A DNA stretch of 64,000 nt, taken from assembly GCA_965247915.1 (NCBI GenBank), contig OZ252048.1, positions 1,178,001 to 1,242,000 on the forward strand, in the 5' to 3' direction. Numbering within the stretch: position 1 is the first letter of the stretch; every line of letters starts with the position of its first letter. This stretch comes from JAKZRT01 sp965247915 (GTDB lineage Bacteria; Pseudomonadota; Alphaproteobacteria; Rhodobacterales; Rhodobacteraceae). Position numbers and translations under genes: made by a program. Of this stretch, positions 23,440 through 31,033 are shown piece after piece. The notes beneath the pieces were generated by a model. It was not told where the DNA came from, did not search any database, and worked only from the letters and a program-made list of their open reading frames with translations.

Positions 23440-24804
23440 TCAAGGTATGTACACACCGAACAGATAATCCGGCAGCCACAGCGCAATCCCCGGATACTGA
23501 TACATCAGAAACATACTGAAAATCACGATCCCCAGGTAAGGCATGATGCCCCTGAAAATTTCCATCAGTTCGATCCGTTTTTTCAACACGCCTTTCAGAT
23601 AATAGGCCGACATCGCCATCGGCGGCGTCAGAAACGAGGTCTGCAGGTTCAGCGCCACCAGCATTGCGAAGAAATACGGGTTCACACCGAACGTATCGAG
23701 CAGCGGCAGGAAGATCGGCACGAAAATGATCAGGATTTCCGACCATTCCAACGGCCATCCCAGGAAAAAGATGATCAGCTGCGCGAACACAAGGAACTGC
23801 CAGGGCTGCATATTCATTGCCAAAACCCAATTCTCGATCACCGTGTGCCCGCCGAGGTAGGAAAAGACCGATGCAAAGGTCCATGAGCCGACGAATAGCC
23901 AGCACACCATCGCGGTGGCTTTGGCAGTCAGAAATACGCTATCCTTCATTTTTGCCCAGGTGAGCGAGCGGTAAACGACAGCCAGCGCCAGCCCGCCGAA
24001 TGCCCCCATCGCTGCAGCCTCTGCCGGGGTCGCTAGACCGCCGAGAATGGACCCCAGAACCAGACCGATAAGCACAGTGAGCGGCACGAAGGACACCAGC
24101 AGGTCCATGTAGATTTTAGACACTGGCGGTATGTCCTCGTGCAAGGGTTTCGGCGCGATGGACGGGTTCAATAATACCCGGATCAGCACATAGACGATGT
24201 AGAAACCTGCCAGGATCAGGCCGGGGAATACGGCCGCGGCATACAGGCGCAACGGCGATAGCTCGGCGACCGCGGCGTAGACGATCAGCATAATCGAAGG
24301 CGGTATCAGAATGCCCAATGTCCCGCCTGCACAAATTACCCCGGCAGCGAACTTCTTGTCATAATTTGCGTTCGCCATCGCCGGATAGGCCAGCAGGCCC
24401 ATGAGCGTGACCACCGCCCCGACGATCCCGGTTGCTGTCGAAAACACGGCACAGGTAATCAGCGCCGCGATCGCCATCGAACCGGGAAGATTGTGCGCCG
24501 CCATCTGCAGCGAATAAAACAACCGGTCAACAATGTTGGCGCGCGCCACCACATAGCCCATGAACAAAAACAAGGGAATCGCCACCAACGTATCGTTTTC
24601 CATCACCGAATAGGTGTTCTGGTTCAGCAAATAGAAAATATTGTTGGTGAAAACGTCCCCAATGGTCTCGATGCCGCCCTGGAAATATGCGTAATAGCCA
24701 AATCCAATTCCCATCGCCAAAAGCGTAAAAGCGATCGGAAATCCCAGCATCACCAGCCCGATAAAAAGAAACAGCATCAGAATGGCGACTTGCGGGTCCG
24801 TCAT
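23440..24804 (-). CDS. dctM: TRAP transporter large permease (DctM type)
   Basis: A 454-residue integral membrane protein with about 12 helices, the ion-coupled translocation subunit of a tripartite ATP-independent periplasmic transporter. Family marks include GFPIAFTLLAMGIGFGYYAY, LVAIPLFLFMGYVVARANI, GAVVTLMGLLAYPAM, AGGTLGILIPPSIMLIVYAA and TPAEAAAMGAFGGLAL. Length is slightly above the usual 430. The ATG at 24804 is preceded by AGAGGGAAT. It follows dctQ and precedes the amidase in one operon; with DctP and DctQ it forms the complete system. Confidence 0.95.
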   Translation of the reverse strand: MTDPQVAILMLFLFIGLVMLGFPIAFTLLAMGIGFGYYAYFQGGIETIGDVFTNNIFYLLNQNTYSVMENDTLVAIPLFLFMGYVVARANIVDRLFYSLQMAAHNLPGSMAIAALITCAVFSTATGIVGAVVTLMGLLAYPAMANANYDKKFAAGVICAGGTLGILIPPSIMLIVYAAVAELSPLRLYAAAVFPGLILAGFYIVYVLIRVLLNPSIAPKPLHEDIPPVSKIYMDLLVSFVPLTVLIGLVLGSILGGLATPAEAAAMGAFGGLALAVVYRSLTWAKMKDSVFLTAKATAMVCWLFVGSWTFASVFSYLGGHTVIENWVLAMNMQPWQFLVFAQLIIFFLGWPLEWSEILIIFVPIFLPLLDTFGVNPYFFAMLVALNLQTSFLTPPMAMSAYYLKGVLKKRIELMEIFRGIMPYLGIVIFSMFLMYQYPGIALWLPDYLFGVYIP

Positions 24805-24842
24805 GATATTCCCTCTATCGGAACCTTCGCGGTCCAGTCAGC

Positions 24843-25427
24843 TTAGGATTCGGTGAATTCGGGCTCGTGCCCCAGCATGTCTTCGGTGTCCTTCACGTCT
24901 TTGAGACGTTCCATCCAAACACCGGTCTTCATTGCGCGCCAGCAGCGCAATAGTTCCGCCAGACCCTGCAGCATCAGCAACCCGCCTGCGATCGGGATCA
25001 GCGATTTGAAATAGTAGATCTGGATGCGCGCCGGGCTGTTCCAGCTCACTTCCCTGTAGCGCCAGCTGTCAGATGCAATTTCCCAGCCGTACCAGAACAA
25101 GGCCAGCATACCGGGAAAAAAGAAGAGGAGATATAGAACAAAGTCCAGTCTCGCCTGCCAGCGCACCGAGAACAGCCGGTACAGCACATCGCCGCGGACA
25201 TGGGTGTCTTGAGCAAGCGCGTACGCACCTGCCATCAGGAACAATGCTCCATACATCTGGACCATCATGTCAAATACCCACACCGTCGGCGCGTTCAGGA
25301 CATAACGGACAAAAACTTCATAGGTGACGGACAACGTCAGAATCATGATGCACCAGCCAAAGGCGCGTCCGACCCATATGCTTAATCCCTCGATCGAGTG
25401 AATGAACTTTTCCAAGGTTGCCTCCAC
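24843..25427 (-). CDS. dctQ: TRAP transporter small permease (DctQ type)
   Basis: A 194-residue membrane protein with four predicted helices that pairs with DctM. Typical features are WVGRAFGWCIMILTLSVTYE, VFVRYVLNAPTVWVFDMMVQ, AYALAQDTHVRGDVLY and RLDFVLYLLFFFPGMLALFW, the classical DctQ order. The open frame begins with GTG at 25427, but GGAGG directly precedes a TTG at 25415 (ATLEKF becomes MEKF), which has better spacing and may be the real start. A strong hairpin in the gap before it separates its expression from that of dctP. Confidence 0.93.
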   Translation of the reverse strand: MEATLEKFIHSIEGLSIWVGRAFGWCIMILTLSVTYEVFVRYVLNAPTVWVFDMMVQMYGALFLMAGAYALAQDTHVRGDVLYRLFSVRWQARLDFVLYLLFFFPGMLALFWYGWEIASDSWRYREVSWNSPARIQIYYFKSLIPIAGGLLMLQGLAELLRCWRAMKTGVWMERLKDVKDTEDMLGHEPEFTES

Positions 25428-25442
25428 CTCAAGGTCATATGA

Positions 25443-25474
25443 AATCCGGGGGCCGGCGAACGGCCCCCGGGATT
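25443..25474 (-). terminator. Intercistronic hairpin between dctP and dctQ
   Basis: AATCCGGGGGCC and GGCCCCCGGGATT form a stem of about 12 bp with one bulge and a 7-nt loop. On the transcript it follows the dctP stop by about 20 bases and ends in AUUUCAUAU. Such hairpins often let binding-protein mRNA accumulate above permease mRNA, by partial termination or 3' protection. Confidence 0.65.
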
Positions 25475-25495
25475 GGAAAAGCGATTCAACCTCGT

Positions 25496-26605
25496 TCAGC
25501 CAAAGTAGTGATTGTACGCCAGTTTATAATCAGGCGCGTTGAGGTTCAGATAGTTCATCACATCCTTCGCATACGACTTTTGCGACTCGACGACCCTGGC
25601 AAAGAACGGATCGTCATTCATAAGGCGGTCAAGAACGATGTCCCAGGCAGCGAGTTGTTCCGCCATTATCGAGTCCGGTGTCCGGTAAACGTTCACCCCT
25701 TGCTGATCGCGAAGTGTCACAAGATCCTCGGCATAGCGCTTGGTGCTGTACCAGTAGAAATTGGAGTTCTCGGCCTCGGAAGCATATTCCAGGATCGCCT
25801 TCAGCTCATCGGGCAGAGCATTGAACTTGTCCTTGTTGAAGGTGACCTCGAAGCATTCCTGGGACTGGTGGTAGCTGGCCAGGTGATAGTGCTTGGACAC
25901 ATCCTGCATGCCAAAGTCACGGTCCGACGTCGGGTTGTTGAACTCGGCCGCGTCGATCAGGCCGGATTTCATCGCCGGCTGAATTTCGCCACCGGGCAAC
26001 TGAACCACCGACATGCCCATTTCAAGCAGCACATCAGCCGCCAGACCAACGGTCCGGTACTTGAGGCCCACCATCTGCGAACTATCCTTGATCTCTTCCT
26101 TGAACCAGCCCAGTGGCTGGGCAGGCATGGGTGAGTTGAAGAACGAAACCACGTTCAGACCCAGATTTCCCATTAGCTCGTCAAACAGCGCCTTGCCGCC
26201 GCCATAGTGTACCCAGCCGAGCATTTCCTGTGCCGACCAGCCAAAGCACGGGCCGGTCCCGAACAGCGACGCCACCGGCGACTTGCCATACCAGTACGCG
26301 GTCACGTAATGCGCCGCGTCCAGAACGCCACGGTGGACCGCGTCCTGCATCTGGCTGGTTTTCACAACGGAACCGACAGGCAAAAGATCGATTCGAAGAG
26401 CGTTACCTGCCATCGCATTGACCCGGTCGACATAGTGTTGAGCGTCTTCAAGGAATATCCCGCCGCCCCAGGCCGCCTGCATTTTCAAAATGATAGGGTC
26501 GGCTTGCGCGAGCGCAGGCGTCGCTAAAGTTCCTGCGGTACCTGCGGTCGCGGCAGCTACCGCGCTTCCTCTGAGGAATTTTCTACGGTTCAACTTTCCT
26601 GACAT
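25496..26605 (-). CDS. dctP: TRAP transporter substrate-binding protein with Tat signal (DctP family)
   Basis: A 369-residue periplasmic binding protein. The N-terminus LNRRKFLRGSAVAAATAG is a twin-arginine signal, with cleavage expected at ALA-QAD. The mature part fits the TakP-like DctP subgroup that binds 2-oxo acids and related monocarboxylates: DPIILKMQAAWGGG, GVLDAAHYVTAYWYGKSPV, FGTGPCFGWSAQEMLGWVHY, GLKYRTVGLAADVLLEMG (the Arg that binds the carboxylate lies in KYR), MKSGLIDAAEFNNPTSD. I chose the ATG at 26605 because GGGAG lies 7 bases upstream. It is the first gene of the operon with dctQ, dctM, amidase, small membrane protein and dehydrogenase. The substrate is inferred only at the level of an organic acid. 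Confidence 0.93.
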   Translation of the reverse strand: MSGKLNRRKFLRGSAVAAATAGTAGTLATPALAQADPIILKMQAAWGGGIFLEDAQHYVDRVNAMAGNALRIDLLPVGSVVKTSQMQDAVHRGVLDAAHYVTAYWYGKSPVASLFGTGPCFGWSAQEMLGWVHYGGGKALFDELMGNLGLNVVSFFNSPMPAQPLGWFKEEIKDSSQMVGLKYRTVGLAADVLLEMGMSVVQLPGGEIQPAMKSGLIDAAEFNNPTSDRDFGMQDVSKHYHLASYHQSQECFEVTFNKDKFNALPDELKAILEYASEAENSNFYWYSTKRYAEDLVTLRDQQGVNVYRTPDSIMAEQLAAWDIVLDRLMNDDPFFARVVESQKSYAKDVMNYLNLNAPDYKLAYNHYFG

Positions 26606-26740
26606 TTCTTGTCTCCCCATTGTCGATTTTCAGAAAATTGTAGCTTGTTTTAGCAAATGGAGCGAAAATTACCTATTTGTTTTTCAGATCCGGTTGTGGT
26701 CCAGAGGTGGCGCGGGAAAACTGAACCGGCGGCTCGAGCA

Positions 26741-26894
26741 GACTTTTACAACCAGAAGCGCCCACATTCCTCTCTTGGCGGCAAGCCCGCGGCTGTGGTG
26801 TTTGGCACAGAAGTAAACAGTCCCACCCGGTCCGGAGATGCGACAAGTAGCTTAAGTCACACCGAAACCTGTCCGATGATTGGCGAGTGGCTCA
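26741..26894 (+). mobile_element. 3' remnant of an IS3-family element
   Basis: DFYNQKRPHSSLGGKPAAVV is the conserved C-terminal end of an IS3-family OrfB. About 50 bases downstream, CTGTCCGATGATTGGCGAGTGGCTCA (quoted in two parts: CTGTCCGATGATTGG and CGAGTGGCTCA, ending 26894) matches the right end of the IS3 element at 53.9 kb (CTGTCCAACGGTTGG, GGAGTAGCTCA). Everything upstream of this, including OrfA and the catalytic domain, is lost. Confidence 0.8.
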
Positions 26895-26931
26895 GTGAGC
26901 TTGCAGGTATCATGGCGTTGTCCCAAACGAC

Positions 26932-26961
26932 GAACGCCCGCAGCAAAACTACGGGCGGTTC
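26932..26961 (-). terminator. Terminator-like hairpin after the tRNA 3' fragment
   Basis: GAAC-GCCCG and CGGGC-GGTTC form a stem of about 9 bp around an 11-nt loop, starting 8 bases beyond the CCA end of the tRNA fragment on the minus strand. It is probably the original terminator of the initiator-tRNA gene. Confidence 0.5.
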
Positions 26962-26969
26962 ATTAACGC

Positions 26970-27014
26970 TGGTTGCGGGGGTAGGATTTGAACCAACGAC
27001 CTTCAGGTTATGAG
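26970..27014 (-). other. 3' fragment of initiator tRNA(fMet), attachment-site scar
   Basis: On the minus strand the 45 nt from CTCATAACCTGAAGG through GGTTCAAATCC to CCCCCGCAACCA match the anticodon loop (CAU), T-arm, acceptor 3' strand and CCA of an initiator tRNA. The 5' half is absent: beyond 27014 the sequence is unrelated. A 3' tRNA piece next to an integrase gene is the usual scar of site-specific integration, so this is a putative att site. The element should lie to the right, because the tRNA 3' side (host) faces left. Confidence 0.85.
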
Positions 27015-27184
27015 ACGGTTCTCTGTTTGTTCTAAGCGTTTCGCAGAGCTGCGCAGGACTACGCTAACTCATTGAATATACTTGCTTCTTCGGAAACCCT
27101 CCGTACCATGGAACCCACTCAGTTGCGCAGCGTTTTGCGCCCTCATGCGTCCACTGTGCGTCCATGGATTTAGAGGGGGATGCC

Positions 27185-28393
27185 ATGCCCAAGATCACCA
27201 AACGCCTCGTCGAAGGCGCCGAGGTTCGCGACAAGGACTACGTCCTGTTCGACAGCGAGGTCCACGGCTTCGGCGCCCGCATTCTGCCAAGCGGTGCCCG
27301 ATCCTACCTCGTTCAGTATCGTATCCAGTATCGTATCGGCCGGCGGTGGCGGCGCATGAGTCTCGGACTCCACGGCGTCGTAACGCCCGAGCAGGCCCGG
27401 GCCCAAGCGATCAAGGTATTGGCGCGCGTCAGAGATGGCGAGGATCCGGCCGGCGATCGTAAGGGGGCCCGTGCCGCTCCCACCATCGCGGACCTGGGAC
27501 GGCGCGTCGTCGAAGACCATGCCGTCCATCATTGCCGGCCCAGAACGGTGGTTGGCTACCGCTACTACGTCAAAGCCTACATCAATCCCCGCATCGGCAC
27601 CCTCAAGGTCTCCGAGATCACGCGGACCGACATCGCCCGCCTCCACCACGATCTCCGTTTTGCCCCGGTCCAGGCCAACCGCTGCCTGCAGTTCCTGTCC
27701 AAGGCCTTCAACCTGGCCGAGGTCTGGGGGCTGCGCCCGGACGGCTCCAACCCCTGCCGTCATGTCAAGAAGTACAAGGAGAAGAAGCGTGAGCGCTATC
27801 TGAGCGCCGCCGAGCTGGGCCGTCTCGGCGAGGTCCTGCGCCAATGCGAACAGGAAGGCATCGAGAGCCGGTCGGCCATCAACGCGCTACGGCTGCTGAT
27901 CTTCACCGGCTGCCGGCTCTCGGAGATCATGACCCTGCGGTGGGACTTCGTGGAATTCGAAGGCGGCGCCCTGCACCTGCCGGAGTCCAAGACCGGGGCC
28001 AAGACCGTCCATCTCGGCGCGCCCGCCCTGGAGGTCCTGGCCGGGATCGAGAGGCTTGACGGCAACCCCTGGGTCATCACCGGCAAGCTCCCCGGCTCTC
28101 ATCTGACCGATCTGCAGCCGCCCTGGCAGCGTATTCGCAAGCGCGCCGGCATTGCCGATGTGCGCATTCACGACCTGCGCCACACCTTCGCCTCCGTCGC
28201 GGTGGCGGCCGGACAGGGTTTGCCCATGATCGGCAAGATGCTCGGCCACTCCCAGGTCCAGACCACGGCCCGCTATGCCCACCTCGCGGCAGACCCGGTA
28301 AAGAAGGCCGCCAACACGGTGTCGGCGGATATTGCCGCGTTCATGGATCGGCAAACCGGCAGGAGCATCACCGTCTTACGGAAAGCCACCTGA
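27185..28393 (+). CDS. int: Tyrosine-recombinase integrase
   Basis: A 402-residue phage/island-type integrase (DUF4102 N-terminal arm-binding domain, SAM-like core-binding domain, catalytic domain). The catalytic set is complete: Arg in FTGCRLSEIMTLRW, HDLRHTFAS (His and Arg), LGHSQVQTTARYAH (His and the nucleophile Tyr). The N-terminal LVEGAEVRDKDYVLFDSEVH and GFGARILPSGARSYL match integrases that target tRNA genes. I chose the ATG at 27185 because of the AGAGGGGG upstream. It lies 170 bases inside the tRNA(fMet) scar, as expected for an island integrase. One oddity is an exact 12-bp tandem duplication (27314-27337) that gives QYRIQYRI in the N-terminal domain where relatives have one copy; the frame is kept. 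Confidence 0.92.
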   Translation: MPKITKRLVEGAEVRDKDYVLFDSEVHGFGARILPSGARSYLVQYRIQYRIGRRWRRMSLGLHGVVTPEQARAQAIKVLARVRDGEDPAGDRKGARAAPTIADLGRRVVEDHAVHHCRPRTVVGYRYYVKAYINPRIGTLKVSEITRTDIARLHHDLRFAPVQANRCLQFLSKAFNLAEVWGLRPDGSNPCRHVKKYKEKKRERYLSAAELGRLGEVLRQCEQEGIESRSAINALRLLIFTGCRLSEIMTLRWDFVEFEGGALHLPESKTGAKTVHLGAPALEVLAGIERLDGNPWVITGKLPGSHLTDLQPPWQRIRKRAGIADVRIHDLRHTFASVAVAAGQGLPMIGKMLGHSQVQTTARYAHLAADPVKKAANTVSADIAAFMDRQTGRSITVLRKAT

Positions 28394-28483
28394 TCTTCGG
28401 ATGATCGCTCCCAGCAAGGCCTGGTAGAGGGAACCCCTACTCAGTCGACATCAAAGCACACGGTCTTCTCCGGGCCAGTGGTG

Positions 28484-28498
28484 AGCAGGCGGCCTGCT
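28484..28498. terminator. Small hairpin between convergent integrase and VOC genes
   Basis: AGCAGG-CGG-CCTGCT is a 6-bp stem in the 110-bp convergent gap. No T-run is present, so its role as a terminator is uncertain. Confidence 0.3.
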
Positions 28499-28503
28499 GA
28501 CGG

Positions 28504-29256
28504 TCAGAGGTGCTCCGCGTAGCCGGCCTCCCCCTCATCGCTGGCTCGGGTATCCGGTTCATCACCAGCATAGGCATCCAACTCGATCACGTTGCGATCG
28601 GGATCGCGGATAAAGACGGCGCGCAGGTCCTTGAACGAGAACTGGCCGCTCAGAGGGATATCGTGCTCTGCCAGGAATTGCTTGGCGACATCGAGGGAGG
28701 TGATCTTGAACGAGACGTGGGTGATGCCGGGATACTTGTCGTCCGCATCCATGAGGATGTTCTGGTCGTTTGGTTTATTGGCGGGTCCGAGCAGATTGAG
28801 AACGACGCCTGAGGGATGCTGCATGATGATGGGATGGCCCTTCTCGAAGCCCGCGTCGGTAAGAGTCTGGAAGCCCAGCCCTTCGTAGAAGGCAATGGAG
28901 ACAGATTTCGAGCAGTTGGTGACACCGAATTGCTCTGGCGACATCGAGGAAGCCACATACAGACTTGAAGGAGACGTGGGTCGATGCCGGGATACACTTG
29001 GCGTCCGAGCATCCATGAGGAACGACGCCTGGTCGGATGCTGGTTTGATGATTGGGATGGCCCTTCTCGAAGCCCGAGCGGTAAGAGTCTGGAAGCCCAG
29101 CCGCTTCTGAGGGATGCTGCAATGGATGGGACATGGCCCTTCTCGAAGACGCGTCGGTAAGACCGATCTGGTCGCCCAGCCCTTCGTAGAAGGCAATGGA
29201 GACGACTTGTCGATGACCCGAATACCGATGTGGTCGACCTTTTCGATTTCGAGCAT
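28504..29256 (-). pseudogene. VOC-family (glyoxalase-fold) gene disrupted by degenerate internal copies
   Basis: The two ends form a normal vicinal-oxygen-chelate protein: MLEIEKVDHIGIRVIDKS at the start, then SVSIAFYEGLGFQTLTDAGF, IMQHPSGVVLNLLGPAN, DKYPGITHVSFKITSLDVAK and VFIRDPDRNVIELDAY. Between VIDKS and SVSIAF, where relatives are continuous, about 100 extra codons are inserted. This insert consists of two degraded partial copies of the gene's own sequence (about 28935-29103 and 29105-29210), full of small indels and out of frame with the original. The long frame is open by chance; a functional protein is unlikely unless it starts at an internal codon. The catalytic role of the parent (dioxygenase, lyase or isomerase) cannot be told. 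Confidence 0.75.
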
Positions 29257-29373
29257 TGGTGAATACTCCCTCCTATAGAACGGACAAAATCACGAATTGA
29301 ATGGAGTCGTCCGATGTCCACTCACGCCGGCGGTGCCAGCACCGGCGCGAAGATCACAGGCAAGCCAGCCGCG

Positions 29374-29777
29374 TCACCCCTTCCGATCCTCGTAAGTAGC
29401 AATCCCGATGACGCCGCCGGTCGGGTCCCGAATCACCGCGAAACGCCCCACGCCCGGAATGTCCCCGGAATGTCCATCGGGGCGACGAGCACTGTGTCGC
29501 CGGCGCCGGCTGCTTTATCGGCCCGCTTGTCGACGTCGTCGACCGTGACGTAGGGGGTCCAGGCGGTTGGCGGCCCGGCGGCCTCCGGTGGTTTGGCCAT
29601 CAGGCCGGCGACCGGACGATCACCGATCTTGAACATCGTGCAGGGGCCTTTCCCGACGTCCATAACTTCGCTGCTCCATCCGATCACGCCGGTATAGAAC
29701 TCGCGCGCCGTCTCGACCTCGTCGGTCATCAGCTCGCACCACCCGAGGTCGCCATGAGTCTTCATGCGTTCGTCCAT
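29374..29777 (-). pseudogene. VOC-family gene frameshifted by an 11-bp tandem duplication
   Basis: The gene starts MDERMKTHGDLGWCELMTDE (ATG at 29777, AGGA upstream) and continues with AREFYTGVIGWSSEVMDVG, CTMFKIGDRPVAGLM and PYVTVDDVDKRADKAAGAG, a glyoxalase-like fold of about 130 residues. At 29453-29474 the 11-bp sequence CCCGGAATGTC occurs twice in tandem. Removing one copy continues the frame as IPGVGRFAVIRDPTGG and IGIATYEDRKG with a stop at 29374-29376, exactly the family's C-terminus. The duplication instead shifts the frame and gives a wrong tail. The gene is therefore broken, or the duplication is a sequence error. Confidence 0.8.
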
Positions 29778-29949
29778 TGTCGTCCTCATCCGACTGTACA
29801 TCGCTGCGAGCCCGGTCAGGGTCGCAGCGCAATTCGTCTGTCCTCAACAGCGGTCCGGCACGCGAGCCGGACGCCGACGTCGCATCGATGAATGAATCGC
29901 CGCTGAGGAACAGCGGAGCAACCCGTCAAGGGCCGGCATGCTAGAGTCG

Positions 29950-30130
29950 TCAGAATCGCAACTGTCCCCGCAGCATGACGTCATGGTCCGCAGCAGCGTC
30001 GGTGGCCGGCTCGCGGCGCTCGCCTTCGAGGCTGAGCTGAAGTGCCGACCCGATCTCGAAGCGACCGCCGATCCGGTAGCGTTGTGTGCCTTCGCCGGCG
30101 AGCGAGAGACCGCTATAGGGCGTCAGTAGG
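29950..30130 (-). pseudogene. 3' fragment of an autotransporter beta-barrel gene
   Basis: Read on the minus strand, 60 codons give LLTPYSGLSLAGEGTQRYRI, GGRFEIGSALQLSLEGERRE and ADHDVMLRGQLRF followed by a stop (29950-29952). This aligns closely with the last 60 residues of the giant autotransporter at 50.3-50.46 kb (LLTPYGGFSLAGEGSRRYRI ...), in opposite orientation. Only the final strands of the barrel remain. It may be the lost end of the truncated autotransporter at 50.7-51.8 kb or of a third copy. The rest of the gap to 30400 shows no gene. Confidence 0.85.
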
Positions 30131-31033
30131 CCGCGCCTGCCTCACCATCGACTTTCCACCTGCCTCGCGCTTCGCGTCGACCCATCCCAGCAAACGCGCT
30201 TACGTGTACATGCTGGCGGCCTAGGTGAGGCGCAGAAACTGCCGGGGACCCGCGGGAGAAAAACGAACATGGCCCCGCCCCGTGGTCGTTCCCGGGTTCT
30301 TCCGCATTGGCTCACCGGTGGCGAAAGCCAAGGGGCATGATGGACCTGCAATGCTACACCGGATCGTTGATCGTGTGCGAGCGAGGTGGTGGCCCCGCAA
30401 CAAGGCGATTTACTAAAGATCAAAAAATTGTTGCAAATCATATGAGTATCTGAATCTCTGTCCTAAATGAGAGGCGAGGAGATTTTATCATGGTTTCAGT
30501 TCAGTCAGTTTTACGTCAGGTTCCTGACCCGCGCGGCAAACAAGGCCGTCAACACCCACTTGCCGCACTGTTGGGGTTGATCCTTTTATCGATACTCAGT
30601 GGTCGCCAAGGTATGCGAGCGGCGTTCCGTTTGGGACGCCGCCTTTCACGCAAACAGCTTACGCGCCTGGGCTTTCGTCGAGACCGCTCTTCTCCGTGCC
30701 ATGCAACGTTGACCGAAACACTACGAATCCTTGACCCGAACGCTATGGGACAGATATTCGCCCAGTTCACCACCGATCAACAGGATTGCGAGGGTCATGA
30801 CATGATCCTTCGCCAGCTTTCAATTGATGGCAAGACCCTACGTGGCAGTAAGGACGCAGATGGCAATGCCGAGCATGTCCTGTCGGCGTTCTGCGCGGCG
30901 CTTGAGCAATCTGTGGGCCATAGCTCCTCACGAGGCAAAGGCAGGGAAATCCCGGATGCTATGAATTTACTGGAAAAGATCGACCTTGAGGGCTTGATTG
31001 TCACTGGAGATGCCATGTTTTGCCAAAAAACAA

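Noticed and set aside
26970..27014. A working tRNA gene
   Set aside because: Only the 3' 45 nt are present; the acceptor 5' strand and D-arm are missing.
27185..28393. XerC/XerD chromosome-dimer recombinase
   Set aside because: Length (402) and the N-terminal arm-binding domain fit island integrases, and the gene lies next to a tRNA scar.
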